Below are positions 48,140 to 59,735 of a stretch of 64,000 nucleotides of DNA, in pieces. The position numbers and the translations under genes were made by a program. The DNA comes from Arion vulgaris (Eukaryota > Mollusca > Gastropoda > Stylommatophora > Arionidae). Below the pieces are notes generated by a model that saw only the letters and a list, made by a program, of their open reading frames with translations, was not told the origin of the DNA and ran no database searches. The DNA is taken from positions 44,868,306 through 44,932,305 of the forward strand of contig CM036755.1 in assembly GCA_020796225.1 (NCBI GenBank), given 5' to 3'. Every line of letters starts with the position of its first letter. Position 1 is the stretch's first letter.

Positions 48140-48355
48140 GACACTTTAAAGCGCTTTTGCTATCCATCAACTGAACGTCTGCCCCCTTCAAGTTCACCAT
48201 ACATCATCTGTTTTGCGATGTGTTTATTGAGCATCTGAGCAACATTACCTGCCCTTCTCATTTGGGCCTTCTGCAACAGGGTGTTGACGCTTGAGACCTT
48301 TGCTCTTATGTGGACTTTAGTATCTGTAATTTTGTCCTGCCATTTTATTTTTAGT
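48140..48355 (-). mobile_element. fragment of the zinc-finger-ended retrotransposon, antisense
   Basis: The minus strand codes for WQDKITDTKVHIRAKVSSVN, TLLQKAQMRR and MMYGELEGGRRS, the thumb region of the type at 43921-45235. Confidence 0.75.
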
Positions 48356-48660
48356 ATTCTGTGTAATACACTGCCATCTGATCATGTTTCTCTATTTACC
48401 CTGCCATCTGATCATGTCTCTCTACTATACTTTGCCATCTGATCATGTCTCTCTACTATACTTTGCCATCTGATAATGTTTCTCTACTGTAACCTGCAAT
48501 CTGATCATGTTTCTCTACTGTAACCTGCCATCTGATCATGTTTCTCTACTGTACTCTGCAATCTGATCATGTTTCTCTACTGTACTCTGCAATCTGATCA
48601 TGTTTCTCTACTGTACTCTGCAATCTGATCATGTTTCTCTACTGTACCCTGCCATCTGGT
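48355..48660. repeat. 31-bp array, about 10 copies
   Basis: The unit ctgatcatgtttctctactg followed by tactctgcaat repeats. Confidence 0.95.
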
Positions 48661-49029
48661 TGATGGCTATGTCCTGTAAAGGATATGCCACAAATGACCA
48701 TGTCTACTGCTCATTATTGATTTGCTGATGGTTCATGGATGGAAACATCTGCCTTAAAACTGTAGTAATTGAGACCCAACCATAGAAAATTTCACTAAAT
48801 AAACCAGCTTTTATTCCTCATCCGGAATATCTCAATAAGGACTTCCCCTACTAAAATGTTTGCTATGTCAAAATGCTAGGTTACAATTCAGTACAGACAG
48901 TCATGAGTGTTTGATATTTATATATTTGAATTATATTGTAAATCATGAATATTGTTTTTGTTGATTCATGAATTAAATGTTTTATATGCAATTTTACAAT
49001 TTATTCACAGCACTGAATCAAAAAATATT

Positions 49030-49225
49030 ACTTTGAACTGAAAGCCTCTACCTGATCACAGTTGTAAAAGCAGTGTGACCTTTGAACTGGAAGCCTCTGC
49101 CTGATCATAGTTGTAAAAGCAGTGTGACCTTTGAACTGGAAGTCTGCCTGAGGACAGTTGTAAAAACAGTGTGACCTTTGAACTGGAAGCCTTTGCCTGA
49201 TCACAGTTGTAAAAACAGAAGTAAC
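49030..49225. repeat. about 57-bp array, 3.5 copies
   Basis: The phrase tttgaactggaagcctctgc followed by ctgatcacagttgtaaaagc recurs. It lies about 360 bases before the helicase start. Confidence 0.93.
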
Positions 49226-49372
49226 TATGAACAAACTATTCGGCCATGATGTCATCCTAACTTGAAGAAGATAATTTATGATTTTGAGTGATGAATTTTT
49301 GTGTGTTTAATATTATTAGTTTAACAAGTAATTCAGCCATTTCTGTGATTATAATTTTATAATATTGATACA

Positions 49373-49384
49373 ACTTTACTGCAG
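49373..49384 (+). promoter_or_regulatory. possible 5' UTR splice acceptor for the helicase gene
   Basis: The stretch caactttactgcag ends in AG at 49384, with a pyrimidine-rich lead, about 200 bases before the ATG. If used, the gene has a leader intron and is not a simple retrocopy. Inferred from sequence only. Confidence 0.3.
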
Positions 49385-49587
49385 ACCTAGCAGGTTGGCT
49401 GTGATGTGTTTTTAAGTCGAAGCTTTGTGCAGCTAGTCATAGTGTGTTAATCTGTATAAATGTTGATCTAATTAGTTTCTGTAGTTTGATACTGTGTCTG
49501 TACATCAGTTGAAGGTTGATTATGAACTGTGTATAGTTTGTCCCAATGTGTATGTGTATAACACACAGTGGAGACATATAAAAAACC

Positions 49588-52500
49588 ATGTCACAACATG
49601 GAAGTTACAGCAGTAGGAATAGAAGAGTTGGACAACCAAACCCTTTTCATTCCTATCAGCGTGTTATAGCACATTGTAATATAGAACATAGTTCTAAAGT
49701 TGAACGCATGCAAGCAGAGATTAAGACAACCATTGAGGATATCATCAGAAAGACAGAGAGAACCTTAGCAAGACATCGAGAGAAGATGAAGACCTATGAA
49801 CAAGCTTTGCAAGTTATGATCTCTACAAACTATAGTGATGATGATGGTGACTCCATTGAAGTTTTGGCTTTGATTGATAAGCTGACGGAGGTTGCTAAGC
49901 AACAAAGTACATTTTGTTCAAGAAGGGATACATTCATTGAAAAAGTTAAAAAATGGGATCCTTTTGCTACAGAACAAAAAGAGAGAACAGATTTGCTTCA
50001 GAGTGTTGGAGTTGAGTGTGAACGTTTGAGGGCGGCTCTGCCTATTTATGCGAAAAGAGAAGATATAGTGAAAGTAGTGTCCCAAAATCAGGTCTCAGTC
50101 ATCCTAGGTGAGACTGGCTCTGGTAAGAGCACACAAATGGTTCAGTACATCTATGAATCTGGTTTAGCCGGTCAGGGTTTGATTGTGTGTACTCAGCCCC
50201 GGAAGGTGGCAGCAATCACGCTTGCAGAACGTGTTGCTAAAGAAATGGCTGGTACAGTTGGAAAACTAATTGGCTACAAATCTGGAATGAAGAAAAAAAT
50301 GTCTAAAATGACCAAAATTGTGTTTGAGACTGACCACTGCCTTCTCAATGAGTGCTTGACAGATTCAAACCTGTCACACTATACTTGTATTATAGTTGAT
50401 GAAGCACATGAGAGAAGCATCTATACAGATCTTCTCCTAGGCATGATAAAGGCTTGTCTTAAAAACAGACCAGACCTGAGAGTCATCATCACCTCTGCAA
50501 CCATTGACCCAGAAATATTCATCAGGTACTTCAAAAGTGGTCCAGAGTTGCGAGTGTCTGGTAGAACTTTTCCAGTTGATGTAGTCTATTCAGAGATGGA
50601 CTTGTCTAAAGACTTTGAAAATTTTGAAATGAAAGCTGTTCAGAAGGCAGTGGATGTTCACAAAAATGAAGAGACAGGAGATATCCTGGTTTTCTTAACA
50701 TCATCTGTGGAAATTATGCGCTGTTGTGAGGAATTTGAGAAGCTTATGGCTGGAAGAAAGGACTTCAAGTGTTTTCCTTTGCACGGTCAGTTGCCTCCAA
50801 ATGAACAAAAAATTGTCTTTGAAAAATTGCCCCCAGGAATAAGAAAAATAGTTTTTGCCACAAATTGTGCAGAGACATCAATTACAATTGATGGAATAAA
50901 GTATGTTATTGATACTGGGGTTGCCAAAGAAATGAAATTTGACAGCAAGAGAAATATCTGTATGTTAGGAACACATGTTGTTAGTAAAAGCTCAGCAGAC
51001 CAAAGAAAAGGACGGGCTGGACGAACTGGAAGTGGGAAGTGCTATCGTCTGTATTCTGAAGAGAGTTACAAGAACATGAGTACCTCCACAGAACCAGAAA
51101 TTCTTAGAGTTCCTTTAGGCCAGAGTTTGCTCAAGCTTGCAGAATTGGGAGTTGATGTTAAATTGTATGACTTTGTTCAGCCTCCAAGTGAAGAGGCCAT
51201 TGACTCTGCTCTGAGCACTCTCAAAAGCCTTGGAGCTTTATCTTCTGAAGGCATTACAGACATTGGACGTTGGATATCTAAACTACCATTTCATCCTAAA
51301 GAAGGATTTCTTGTTTATCATGGCAGTACGAAGAACTTGCTTTATGATTCAGTAGTTCTGGCTTCTTTAATCACAAATGGTTCAAATGTGTTTTACCGAG
51401 GTCTAACAGAATCTGAAGCACAGTCATCTGCCAAAAGTAAAAGTCAATTTGGATCCACATATGGGGATATCTTTACTTGGCTGGAAGTATACAAGGCTTG
51501 GTCTCAGATTCCTATGAACAAGCAGTTCAAGTGGTGCCAAGATCATGGTATTAACTGCAAGGTCATGAACTTTACAAAACAGTGTGTCAAAGAAGTGACC
51601 ACAGTCTTGAGAAATGAACTCAAAATTAATGTAGAAAGAGAGTTTGCTTCAGATGAAACTGCAGCACTGTCACTAAGAAAAATGATCTTTGATGCAAATA
51701 TGGCATCAGTCTGTTGCTATCTAGGTCATGTAAGAGCAGGCTATCATGCTTTAGTGGTAGATAGACAGGTTCATTTACATCCATCTTCAAGCTTGTCTTC
51801 ACATAATTTTCAGCCAGAGTGGATAGTTTACACAGAATTCACAAAAACATCCAGAGATTTCATTAAAGGCATCACTGTGATTGAAGAAGAATGGGTTCTA
51901 GAGGCTGTTAGCCAAGGAAAACTGCATGTAGACATTAACTTGGCTAAACAGCAGAGAATTAAGTTGGTTCATAAAGAAACCATAGGATCATCCATCTTCA
52001 GAAAATTGGTTGGTGTAAGATACTCACAGTTACGAGTCTGGGAAGAGAATCTAACAAATACTGGAATGCGAGCTGTAGTTGTAGAAGCAGACAGTGATCT
52101 TGGAGTGTTGAATGTTTTCTCAGCTTCTACCATGAGCCAGGACATTGTTGACTGTTTTAACACTGTCAAGAGAGAGGTTGTTGAAATTCTGGAATCTAGC
52201 GAAGATGAAATTGATATTTTGAAGAAGACAGGAACAGAGCCAAGTGGAGTCAGAGTTGTACTTGGTCAAGGAGGATGTGTCAAGTCCCTGCTCATGCCAG
52301 ACCAAAGTAATAAAATTCTGATTAAGAAGACTAGTTCTCAAACAACAGAGGAAGAAATTAGAGAAAAATTAAGACAGTATGGTGAAATCAAAGAATGTGT
52401 TGCTTAAACGATCTGATCCATGGGGGTTTGTTAGATACACTTCATTTGCTGAAGCACAGGCTGCAGTTCATGGCACTAAAGGTGATGAAAATGATGTAGC

Positions 52501-54362
52501 AGTTTTGAAAATTGACACAAAGTTTAAAAAAGTGGTTAGCAAGTTTGAAGCAAAGTTATTTTGGTGTCGAAGACCTATAAAAGGAAAGGGTACAGCATTT
52601 GTTAAGTGTCCACCAATTGAAAGAGCAGGTCTCATTGGCAGGAACATTTTTCTATCAGGTAGACTATGTCAATTGAAAGTATCTAACAGAGGAGAGGATT
52701 TGGTTTGTTTTAACACTGGAACTGCGCAGGAAGTAGAGATTAAGAGGAGTGTGATAAATATTTTGGATTATGATGAGGGACTTAACCAAACCATTAATGT
52801 GAATGTTCTTAGAGAACCTGCTGTGAAACAATCAGAGGAAGATCTGAACAACATAAAGAGATACTTATCAGAAGAATTTTCTCGTTATATAAAACGAGAC
52901 AAGTTCAGCTTGAGACTGATGCCTGTTAAACCAAATTCATTGAATCAAGTTGCATTCATTCAGTTTGAGAGTCCGATTGATGGTTTTCGAGCATCGCAGA
53001 ATCTTCAATGGAGGTTGCAAGTGAATGGTCAACTTGTTGAGATAAGTCTAACCCTGAAAACAACCCTGAGTGTGTCAAAATCCATTATGAATGTTTGTGA
53101 ACATCGTTTTACTGAAATAATCGCAGGTCTTAAAAAGTACAAAGATGTTGAAATTGGAATTCGAAAACTCAAAGATGGAAACTTTGCATTTGATATCAAA
53201 TCAGACAAAACACAGTCCATGATTGAGTCCAGAGAACTGTTACAGAAAGAACTGGAAGGTGAAATCATTGACTGTAAAACAAATGATCTCATGAAAAGAC
53301 TTCTCCTCCAACAAGGAAAGGAGGCTCTGAGAAATATTGAATCTGAGTCAAGTGTTTTGATTGTAATAAATGACCGTAAAGAACAGGTCCATATATATGG
53401 CATCGAGAAACATATTACTCAGGCAAAGAGTGAGATTAATAAATATCTAGACAAACTTGCTAAAGGAAAACAAGTTGATGTGTTCCTGAAAGGACAAGAA
53501 AAACCCAGAGGTTTAATGAAAGAACTTTTGAAAAAGTATGCCAACTTACGTGATGATCTCATTGAAGAGTTTGCTCTTAGTGATGTGATTATCAACTTCA
53601 AACTGCAAAAATTGACCATATTTGGACCACCAGAGTGTGTGGATAAAATGTTGTCCAGCATTTCTGAGCTAGAAAGTTCTCTGTCTCAACCAGGTATTTC
53701 ACATCTTGAGAAAGAAATGCCAGATTGCGTTGTGTGCTTATGTCCAGTTGATAGTTGCTCTGATATGTATAGACTTGAAGCTCGGACATTGTTACTGTTT
53801 TGCTTGTCTTAAATTGCAGGTCAGTGTCTGTGAACAAGACAAAAGCTTTCCTGTTCGTTGTGCACATGATAGCTGTCAAGTACCTCTTGTCTGGAAAGAC
53901 TTTAATTTCTGGTTCAAAAAACGTTGGACAAATGAAGACAAATTGATGGAAAAATCTGTCAGTTCTTTTGTGGCTGCACATCCAGAAAAATATAAATTCT
54001 GTTTAACTCCCGAGTGTTCTGTAATTTATGAAGTTACACAAAATGATGAGGGAGTTGAATTCAATTGTCCATCTTGTTTTACAAGCTTATGTACTTCCTG
54101 TCACACAGCGTACCACACTGGCATGACCTGCAAGATGTGGACTATTGGAGTAACTGATGAAGTGAAAATGTGGGCACTGGAGCAACCACAGAAGCGCAAA
54201 ATTTGTCCAGGGTGCAACACTGGAGTGGAGAAGATTGATGGCTGTAATAGAATGCATTGTACATCTTGTCATACATACTTTTGCTGGGTGTGTTTGGAAA
54301 AATGTTCAGATGAACAGAAATGTTACGCTCATCTGGTTAAAGTACATGGAAATGTTTGGTAA
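49588..54362 (+). CDS. DEAH-box RNA helicase with RRM-like segment and RING-IBR-RING ligase, two frameshifts
   Basis: About 1590 residues, no introns. Helicase: Walker [10 protein letters not shown] (residues 174-182), VDEAHERS (Asp 271), SAT (303-305), motif [10 protein letters not shown] (472-479), then the HA2/OB part to about 850. An RRM-like fold follows around the first break (ILIKK, later WGFVRYTS). Then a KH-like region, then the RBR ligase: RING1 starts CVVC (53726), IBR has [23 protein letters not shown]2 has [19 protein letters not shown]; the catalytic Cys is codon 54243-54245. The layout is that of DEAH11/DEAH12-type proteins known in plants and also annotated in invertebrates. 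The start at 49588 has a good context (accatgt). Frame changes near 52405 (one extra T) and 53786 (two bases lost). It could be a consensus error or a young pseudogene. Function inferred: RNA remodelling coupled to ubiquitin transfer. Confidence 0.88.
52400..52408 (+). other. frameshift 1 in the helicase gene
   Basis: The first frame runs through GEIKECVA to a TAA at 52405-52407. Dropping one T of gctt gives [16 protein letters not shown], which continues the RRM-like segment without a gap, and the rest of the gene to about 53785 is in that frame. Confidence 0.8.
53778..53794 (+). other. frameshift 2 in the helicase gene, at a RING1 zinc ligand
   Basis: Frame 2 reads [13 protein letters not shown] then stops at 53810; frame 3 reads [19 protein letters not shown]1 calls for Cys-Gly-His at this place; tctcgg-like context gctcggacat lacks two bases that would supply the Cys codon. 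The break is at the third zinc ligand. Confidence 0.75.
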
Positions 54363-54397
54363 AGTCATTAATATGTGCCAAATCTTGTAACTGTATC

Positions 54398-54812
54398 TTC
54401 CTATACCCACATCTGTCCATACCATTATCTATCTATACCCACATCTGTTCATACCTTTATCTATCTATACCCACATCTGTGTCCATACCTTTATCTATCT
54501 ATACCCACATCTGTCCATACCTTTATCTATCTAAACCCATATCTGTTTTCATACCATTATCTATCTATACCCACATCTGTCCATACCTTTATCTATCTAT
54601 ACCCACATCTGTTCATATCATTATCTATCTTTACCCACATCTGTCCATATCTTTATCTATCTATACCCACATCTGTCCGTACCTTTATCTATCTATACCC
54701 ACATCTGTCCATAACTTTATCTATCTATACCCACATCTGTGTCCATACCATTATCTATCTATACCCACATCTGTCCATACCATTATCTATCTATACCCAC
54801 ATCTGTCCAAGT
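54398..54812. repeat. 32-bp array, 13 copies, directly after the helicase stop
   Basis: The unit tatctatctatacccacatc followed by tgtccatacct repeats, beginning 36 bases after the stop codon, so any 3' UTR consists of it. No AATAAA is seen before or in it. Confidence 0.96.
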
Positions 54813-54814
54813 TG

Positions 54815-55022
54815 ATGTAGAGAAGTGAGAGAGAGAGCATGCAGGAGCTTGTCCAATGTATGAGTGTGTTGATGGAGAGAACTGAGAGAGAGAGCAAGCA
54901 GAAGTTTGTCCAAGTTGATGAAGAGAACTGAGAGAGAGCAAGCAGAAGTTTGTCCAATGTATGAGTGTTGATGGAGAGAACTGAGAGAGAGAGTATGCAG
55001 GAGTTTGTCCAATGTATGAGGT
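54815..55022. repeat. about 58-bp array, 3.5 copies
   Basis: The phrase gagagagagagcatgcagga followed by cttgtccaatgtatgagtg recurs. Confidence 0.9.
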
Positions 55023-55203
55023 TGGTATTTTATTCTGTTTGCCATATTGTTTTATTGTTGTGATATTTTATTTAAAACTATGATATTTTCTCAACTTGAA
55101 TTTTAAAGAAATAATTCTGTGAACATTCCAACTTAAATTTATTTTTATCAATTGTTTAGCGATAAACATAAGTACTTGTTTTACATTTAGTAGCAATGTA
55201 GAT

Positions 55204-55445
55204 GAGGTGCGCCTGGTCAAAAGGATTAGAGTGAGGCTCCATGCGGAAACCCATGTTGAATACACGGTAAGGCCAATGATTTTTTCTGTCAGGGTAGTTA
55301 AAGAAAATCCTAACCTGAACAGTTTCAGCTGCGACTGCACTAGCCATGCAGCCATTAAAATTCCTCAGGTTCTCGTTCCTCCCCCATGTCTTACACCGCC
55401 CAACAAAATGGTGCTACAGGCAGTAATGACAGTATTTTTTAATGT
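55204..55445 (+). mobile_element. tRNA-headed SINE, family T4, copy 2
   Basis: The head has gcgcctggtcaaaaggatta and tgttgaatacacg at the B-box place; the body matches 28470-28640 (aatcctaacctgaacagttt, gcgactgcactagccatgca). Confidence 0.78.
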
Positions 55446-55684
55446 AGATTTGAAATATGACCGCACATTTTCATATCAAACATGGGGGCGCTATAAGCGG
55501 AGTTGATAACATGCCTCTCTAGTAACCACATGTCATGTAAATTCTGTGGTTTGATGCCAACTTGGGCCAAAACATTTTGCTACGCACACCGGTTTCCTGA
55601 TTCTTTACTTGGAGATCTACATTACAAATCAAGTAGCTCTGAAGTCGAAGTAAGGCTCACCTGAATTGCGATGGATACTGGCGA

Positions 55685-55770
55685 TAAGAAAAGTAAGCCT
55701 TCATGCAAAAATCAGTCAGGGGTGCCATTTTATGATCACTGACTATGTCTGAATTCATAGCATGCGTAAA
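55685..55770. repeat. dispersed repeat, partial copy 3 of the 28675-28815 family, reversed
   Basis: It has gccttcatgcaaaaatcagt and ctgactatgtctgaattcat. Confidence 0.55.
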
Positions 55771-55849
55771 AAAACCACAAAACTTAAACCATAATGTGTC
55801 TTTTTACAGTCACATGACTTATTGCATTTGCCAGGGACATGATTTGATG

Positions 55850-56345
55850 TATGTTGTATATATCAGTTACCTGGCTTAATTCACTGACATGACTTGATGT
55901 ATTTGTCAGTCAGATGACTTAATTCACTGACATGACTTGATGTATTTATCAGTTACCTGGTTTAATTCACTGACATGACTTGATGTACTTGTCAGTTACC
56001 TGGTTTAATTCACTGACATCACTTGATGTATTTGTCAGTTACCTGGTTTAATTCACTGACATGACTTGATGTATTTGTCAGTTACCTGGTTTATTTCACT
56101 GACATGACGTATTTGTCAGTAAGATGACTTAATTCACTGACATGTTGTATTTGTCTGTAAGATGATTTGATGTATTTGTCAGTGAATTGATTTGATGTAT
56201 GATGTATTTATCAGTTACCTGGCTTAATTCACTGACATTAGTTGATGTATTTGTCAGTAAGAAGACAATTCACTGACATGACTTAGATGAATTTGTCAGT
56301 TAGATGACTTAATTCACTGACATGACTTAGATGGATTTGTCAGTC
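55850..56345. repeat. 43-bp array, about 12 copies
   Basis: The unit cagttacctggtttaattca followed by ctgacatgacttgatgtatt and tgt repeats, with shortened units. Confidence 0.95.
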
Positions 56346-56530
56346 AGATTACAAGTCACATGATTTATTGTTTTTATCAGTGACATGATTTGATGTAGGA
56401 TGTATTTGACAGTCAGAGGAATTATTGTATGTGACATTCACATGATCACATGTATCAGTCACATGATCGCATGTATCAGACACATGTATCAGTCACATGA
56501 TCACATGTATCAGTCACATGATAGCATGTA
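56345..56530. repeat. irregular 'cagtcacatgatcacatgta' repeat
   Basis: It follows the 43-bp array and shares its cagt and cacatgat pieces; about eight irregular copies. Confidence 0.8.
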
Positions 56531-56554
56531 TTCTTTAGTAGTATTACATTATTA

Positions 56555-57000
56555 TAAATGGTGAAGTATTTAAGACATTTGTTTGCCCACATGCCCAGCA
56601 TGTTCATAGCGCATTGGACGATGGGTGACAAGCCCCCTATGAGTGCGGCTGGCAGCCAATTCCGTGGGCTGGCAGGAAAACCACAGGTTCTCCAGATTTA
56701 CAGTGTTCATGGCACTGAACCAAAGGGTTACTATGTCCATGGCACCAAGCCAAAGAGTTGAAAGCTCAAGTGCTTCTGGATCTGAAAAAAACCCATTTGC
56801 CTGTCATTCTGTAGGTTGTGAGTATGAATCTGGGACGAGTCACATGTGCAGTTTTTTCTAGAGATCTCTATGATTGTTGCTGGAGCTACAGATTTCATGC
56901 TATATGTAACACACATTGCAGGTGGCATGTCATTTCTGCAGACAGGGACTAAGTTATATGTGGACACCCGATGCAATGACACCATTGCTTCCCCTTCAGA
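56555..57000 (+). mobile_element. tRNA-headed SINE, family T1, copy 5, split by a T2 SINE
   Basis: The front (gtgaagtatttaagacatttg) ends at 56581; the rest resumes at about 56800 (catttgcctgtcattctgta) and has tatgaatctgggacgagtca and gtggcatgtcatttctgcag. The short catttg on both sides may be the target-site duplication. Confidence 0.65.
56582..56798 (+). mobile_element. tRNA-headed SINE, family T2, copy 1, nested in T1
   Basis: It has tgcccacatgcccagcatgt, caattccgtgggctggcagg, the body to ctcaagtgcttctggatctg, and a short A-rich end. It is the older relative of 60089-60300. Confidence 0.78.
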
Positions 57001-57034
57001 TTGTTTTATGTTGTTGTTGTGTTATGAATTAATC

Positions 57035-57297
57035 CGCCTGTTTGTCGCTAGGACCAGCAAGGAGAGCAGAGATTAGCAACACTGTGACATACATGGCATG
57101 TTGTAAGAAGCAACTGAGGTAGTGGCCTAGGGAAGCTACCCTAGTAAATAAAATGCATTGCAGAAATCGGATGTGTTGGCCTACTTGTAGGTACATAACT
57201 GGCACAACGTACAATCGCTCTTTGGCTCAGATCACATACAAATCACAAAGAGTGATTTGACACGTGGTCGATATGGAGTATTCAAATGTAGAAGAAT
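57035..57297 (+). mobile_element. GAA-tailed SINE family, copy 6
   Basis: It starts cgcctgtttgtcgctaggac, has the core catgttgtaagaagcaactg, ctaccctagtaaataaaatg, and a short gaagaa end. Confidence 0.82.
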
Positions 57298-57439
57298 TAA
57301 TCAGAGTTGACATGACTTATTACTCAGTATTGTTATTAGTTATATTCGGACTGGTTGACATTTATATATAAATATGTGAGCGTGACCTTATGTAGAGCTT
57401 CAATTATCTTCATTGGTCAGTTACTAGTTTGTTTACTAG

Positions 57440-58300
57440 CGGTCATTTGGATTTATTGATGGCCATTTGGATTTATTGATAGTCATTTGGATTTATTGAT
57501 GATCATTTGGATTTATTGATGATCATTTGAATTTATTGATGGTCATTTGGATTTACTGATGGTCATTTGGATTTATTGATAGTCATTTGGATTTATTGAT
57601 GGCCATTTGGATTTACTGATGGTCGGTTTGATATACTGGTGGGCATTTTGATATACTGATGGTCAGTTTGATATACTGATGGTTGGTTTGATATACTGGT
57701 GGACATTTTGATATACTGATGGTCAGTTTGATATACTGATGGTTGGTTTGATATACTGGTGGGCATTTTGATATACTGATGGTCAGTTTGATATACTGAT
57801 GGTTGGTTTGATATACTGGTGGGCATTTTGATATACTGATGGTCAGTTTGATATACTGATGGTCAGTTTGATATACTGATGGTTGGTTTGATATACTGGT
57901 GGGCATTTTGATATACTGATGGTCAGTTTGATATACTGATGGTCAGTTTGATATACTGGTGGGCATTTTGATATACTGATGGTCAGTTTGATATACTGAT
58001 GGTCAGTTTGATATACTGATGGTTGGTTTGATATACTGGTGGGCATTTTGATATACTGATGGTCAGTTTGATATACTGATGGTTGGTTTGATATACTGGT
58101 GGGCATTTTGATATACTGATGGTCAGTTTGATATACTGATGGTTGGTTTGATATACTGATGGTCATTTTGATATACTGATGGTCATTTTGATATACTGGT
58201 GGGCATTGTGATATACTGGTGGGCATTGTGATATACTGATGGTCAGTTTGATATACTGATGGTCATTTTGATTTACTGATGGTTATTTTGATTTACTGAT
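57440..58300. repeat. 20-bp array, about 43 copies, with 60-bp higher order
   Basis: It starts as tggtcatttggatttattga and shifts to ggtcagtttgatatactgat; in the middle three variants (ggtgggcatt, ggtcagt, ggttggt) recur with a 60-base period. Confidence 0.96.
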
Positions 58301-58690
58301 GTTGATTTTTTTTACTGATGTTCAACTTGAGTTACTGGTGGTCATTTGTATTTACTGGTGGTCATTTGTATTTACTGATGTTAATCTTAAATTATCTATG
58401 GTAATTTTGAATTACTGGTGTTAACGTTGCATTATTGATGTCCAACTTGCATTATCGATGTTCAACTTGAATTATTGATGGTAACCTTGGATTATTGATG
58501 TTCAGCTTGAATTATTGATGTTCAACTTTAAGTACTGATGGTAACCTTGAATTATTGATGTTCAACTTGAATTATTGATGTTCAACTTGAATTATTGATG
58601 TTCAACTTGAATTATTGATGTTCAACTTGAATTATTGATGTTCAACTTTAAGTACTGATGGTAACCTTGAATTATTGATGTTCAACTTGA
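58300..58690. repeat. 20-bp array, about 19 copies, linked to the previous one
   Basis: The unit ttgatgttcaacttgaatta repeats; gradual change at 58290-58420 links it to the previous array. Confidence 0.95.
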
Positions 58691-58838
58691 AGTACTTGAG
58701 GGGAGATGTAAGGATTTTCTGTGTTCCTTGTCTAAAACATTTTGTAAGTTAATATTAATTTCTCTAAAGTAGTTCTTGATGGCATGACTCCATCTTTTGC
58801 GGGATCTCATTGGTTGAATTTTCAATTATATTTTGTGA

Positions 58839-59060
58839 ATTACTTCAGCATTTTGGCTAAGATGAAAGTATAGTGCCCACTTGAACATGGCCAAAGGGTG
58901 GGAGCTTTTATAGAGTCAATAGACAATTTAATACATTAGAACAAATTTTGAACAGCTCTCATTCGAAGGAATGATGACGCTCAGAGCTTTTAAACGTTCA
59001 ACCGTATTAACTGGCCGCACCCGCTGCGCAGTACCAAGATAAGGATCCAAACCATACAAA
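58839..59060 (+). mobile_element. SINE-like element with U2 snRNA-like head, copy 4
   Basis: The head has attacttcagcattttggct and aagatgaaagtatagtgccc. The body has gggagcttttatagagtcaa, cagctctcattcgaaggaat and a gataaggatcc end. The fullest copy with 63673-63875. Confidence 0.78.
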
Positions 59061-59404
59061 GAAAAAAATGTTATGAAATACTTTGATTGGTTTCTATGGT
59101 TGAGATTTTCATTATAAGTTTATTATAATTTTTGTTATTTCTATAATTCACATTATTAACCCTTTCGCTGCTACATACTTTTCGAGGGCTGAGCTAAAAA
59201 TAGCTATTCTTTGTTTCTAGGTCACAAACGTGAATGTACGCCTATAGCAGTGACAGTAGCAATGTATAACGTGTTAACACCTCTTTAGCCCACAGAGGAG
59301 AGATAATAACAGATGTGTTAATGCGTCTTTAGAAGTGAATGGGGAAAACATACATATACATCTTTAGCAGCTAAAGGGTTAATAATAAATAAATAATATT
59401 TGTT

Positions 59405-59735
59405 CTTGGTTACTGAACTGTTATCATATCAATATGGACAGGCCCATAGGTGCTCAAGTCTACTGATATCATATCAATATGGGCAGACCTATAGTTGCTT
59501 AAGTCTACTGATATCATATCAATATGGGCAGACCCATAGGTGCTCAAGTCTACTGATATCATATCAATATGGGCAGGCCCATAGGTGCTCAAGTCTACTG
59601 ATATCATATCAATATGGGCAGGCCCATAGTTGCTCAAGTTTACTGATATCATATCAATATGGGCAGACCCATAGGTGCTCAAGTCTACTGATATCATATC
59701 AATATGGGCAGGCCCATAGGTGCTAAAGTCTACAC
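59405..59735. repeat. 45-bp array, 7 copies, made from a retrotransposon tail
   Basis: The unit gggcagacccataggtgctc followed by aagtctactgatatcatatc and aatat repeats. A single-copy form stands near 22780 and 47640 at the end of family A retrotransposons, and the array joins such a copy at 59735. Confidence 0.93.

Noticed and set aside
49588..54362. A viral helicase or other viral gene
   Set aside because: The domain set (DEAH with HA2/OB and RBR) is of cellular type and no other viral gene is nearby.
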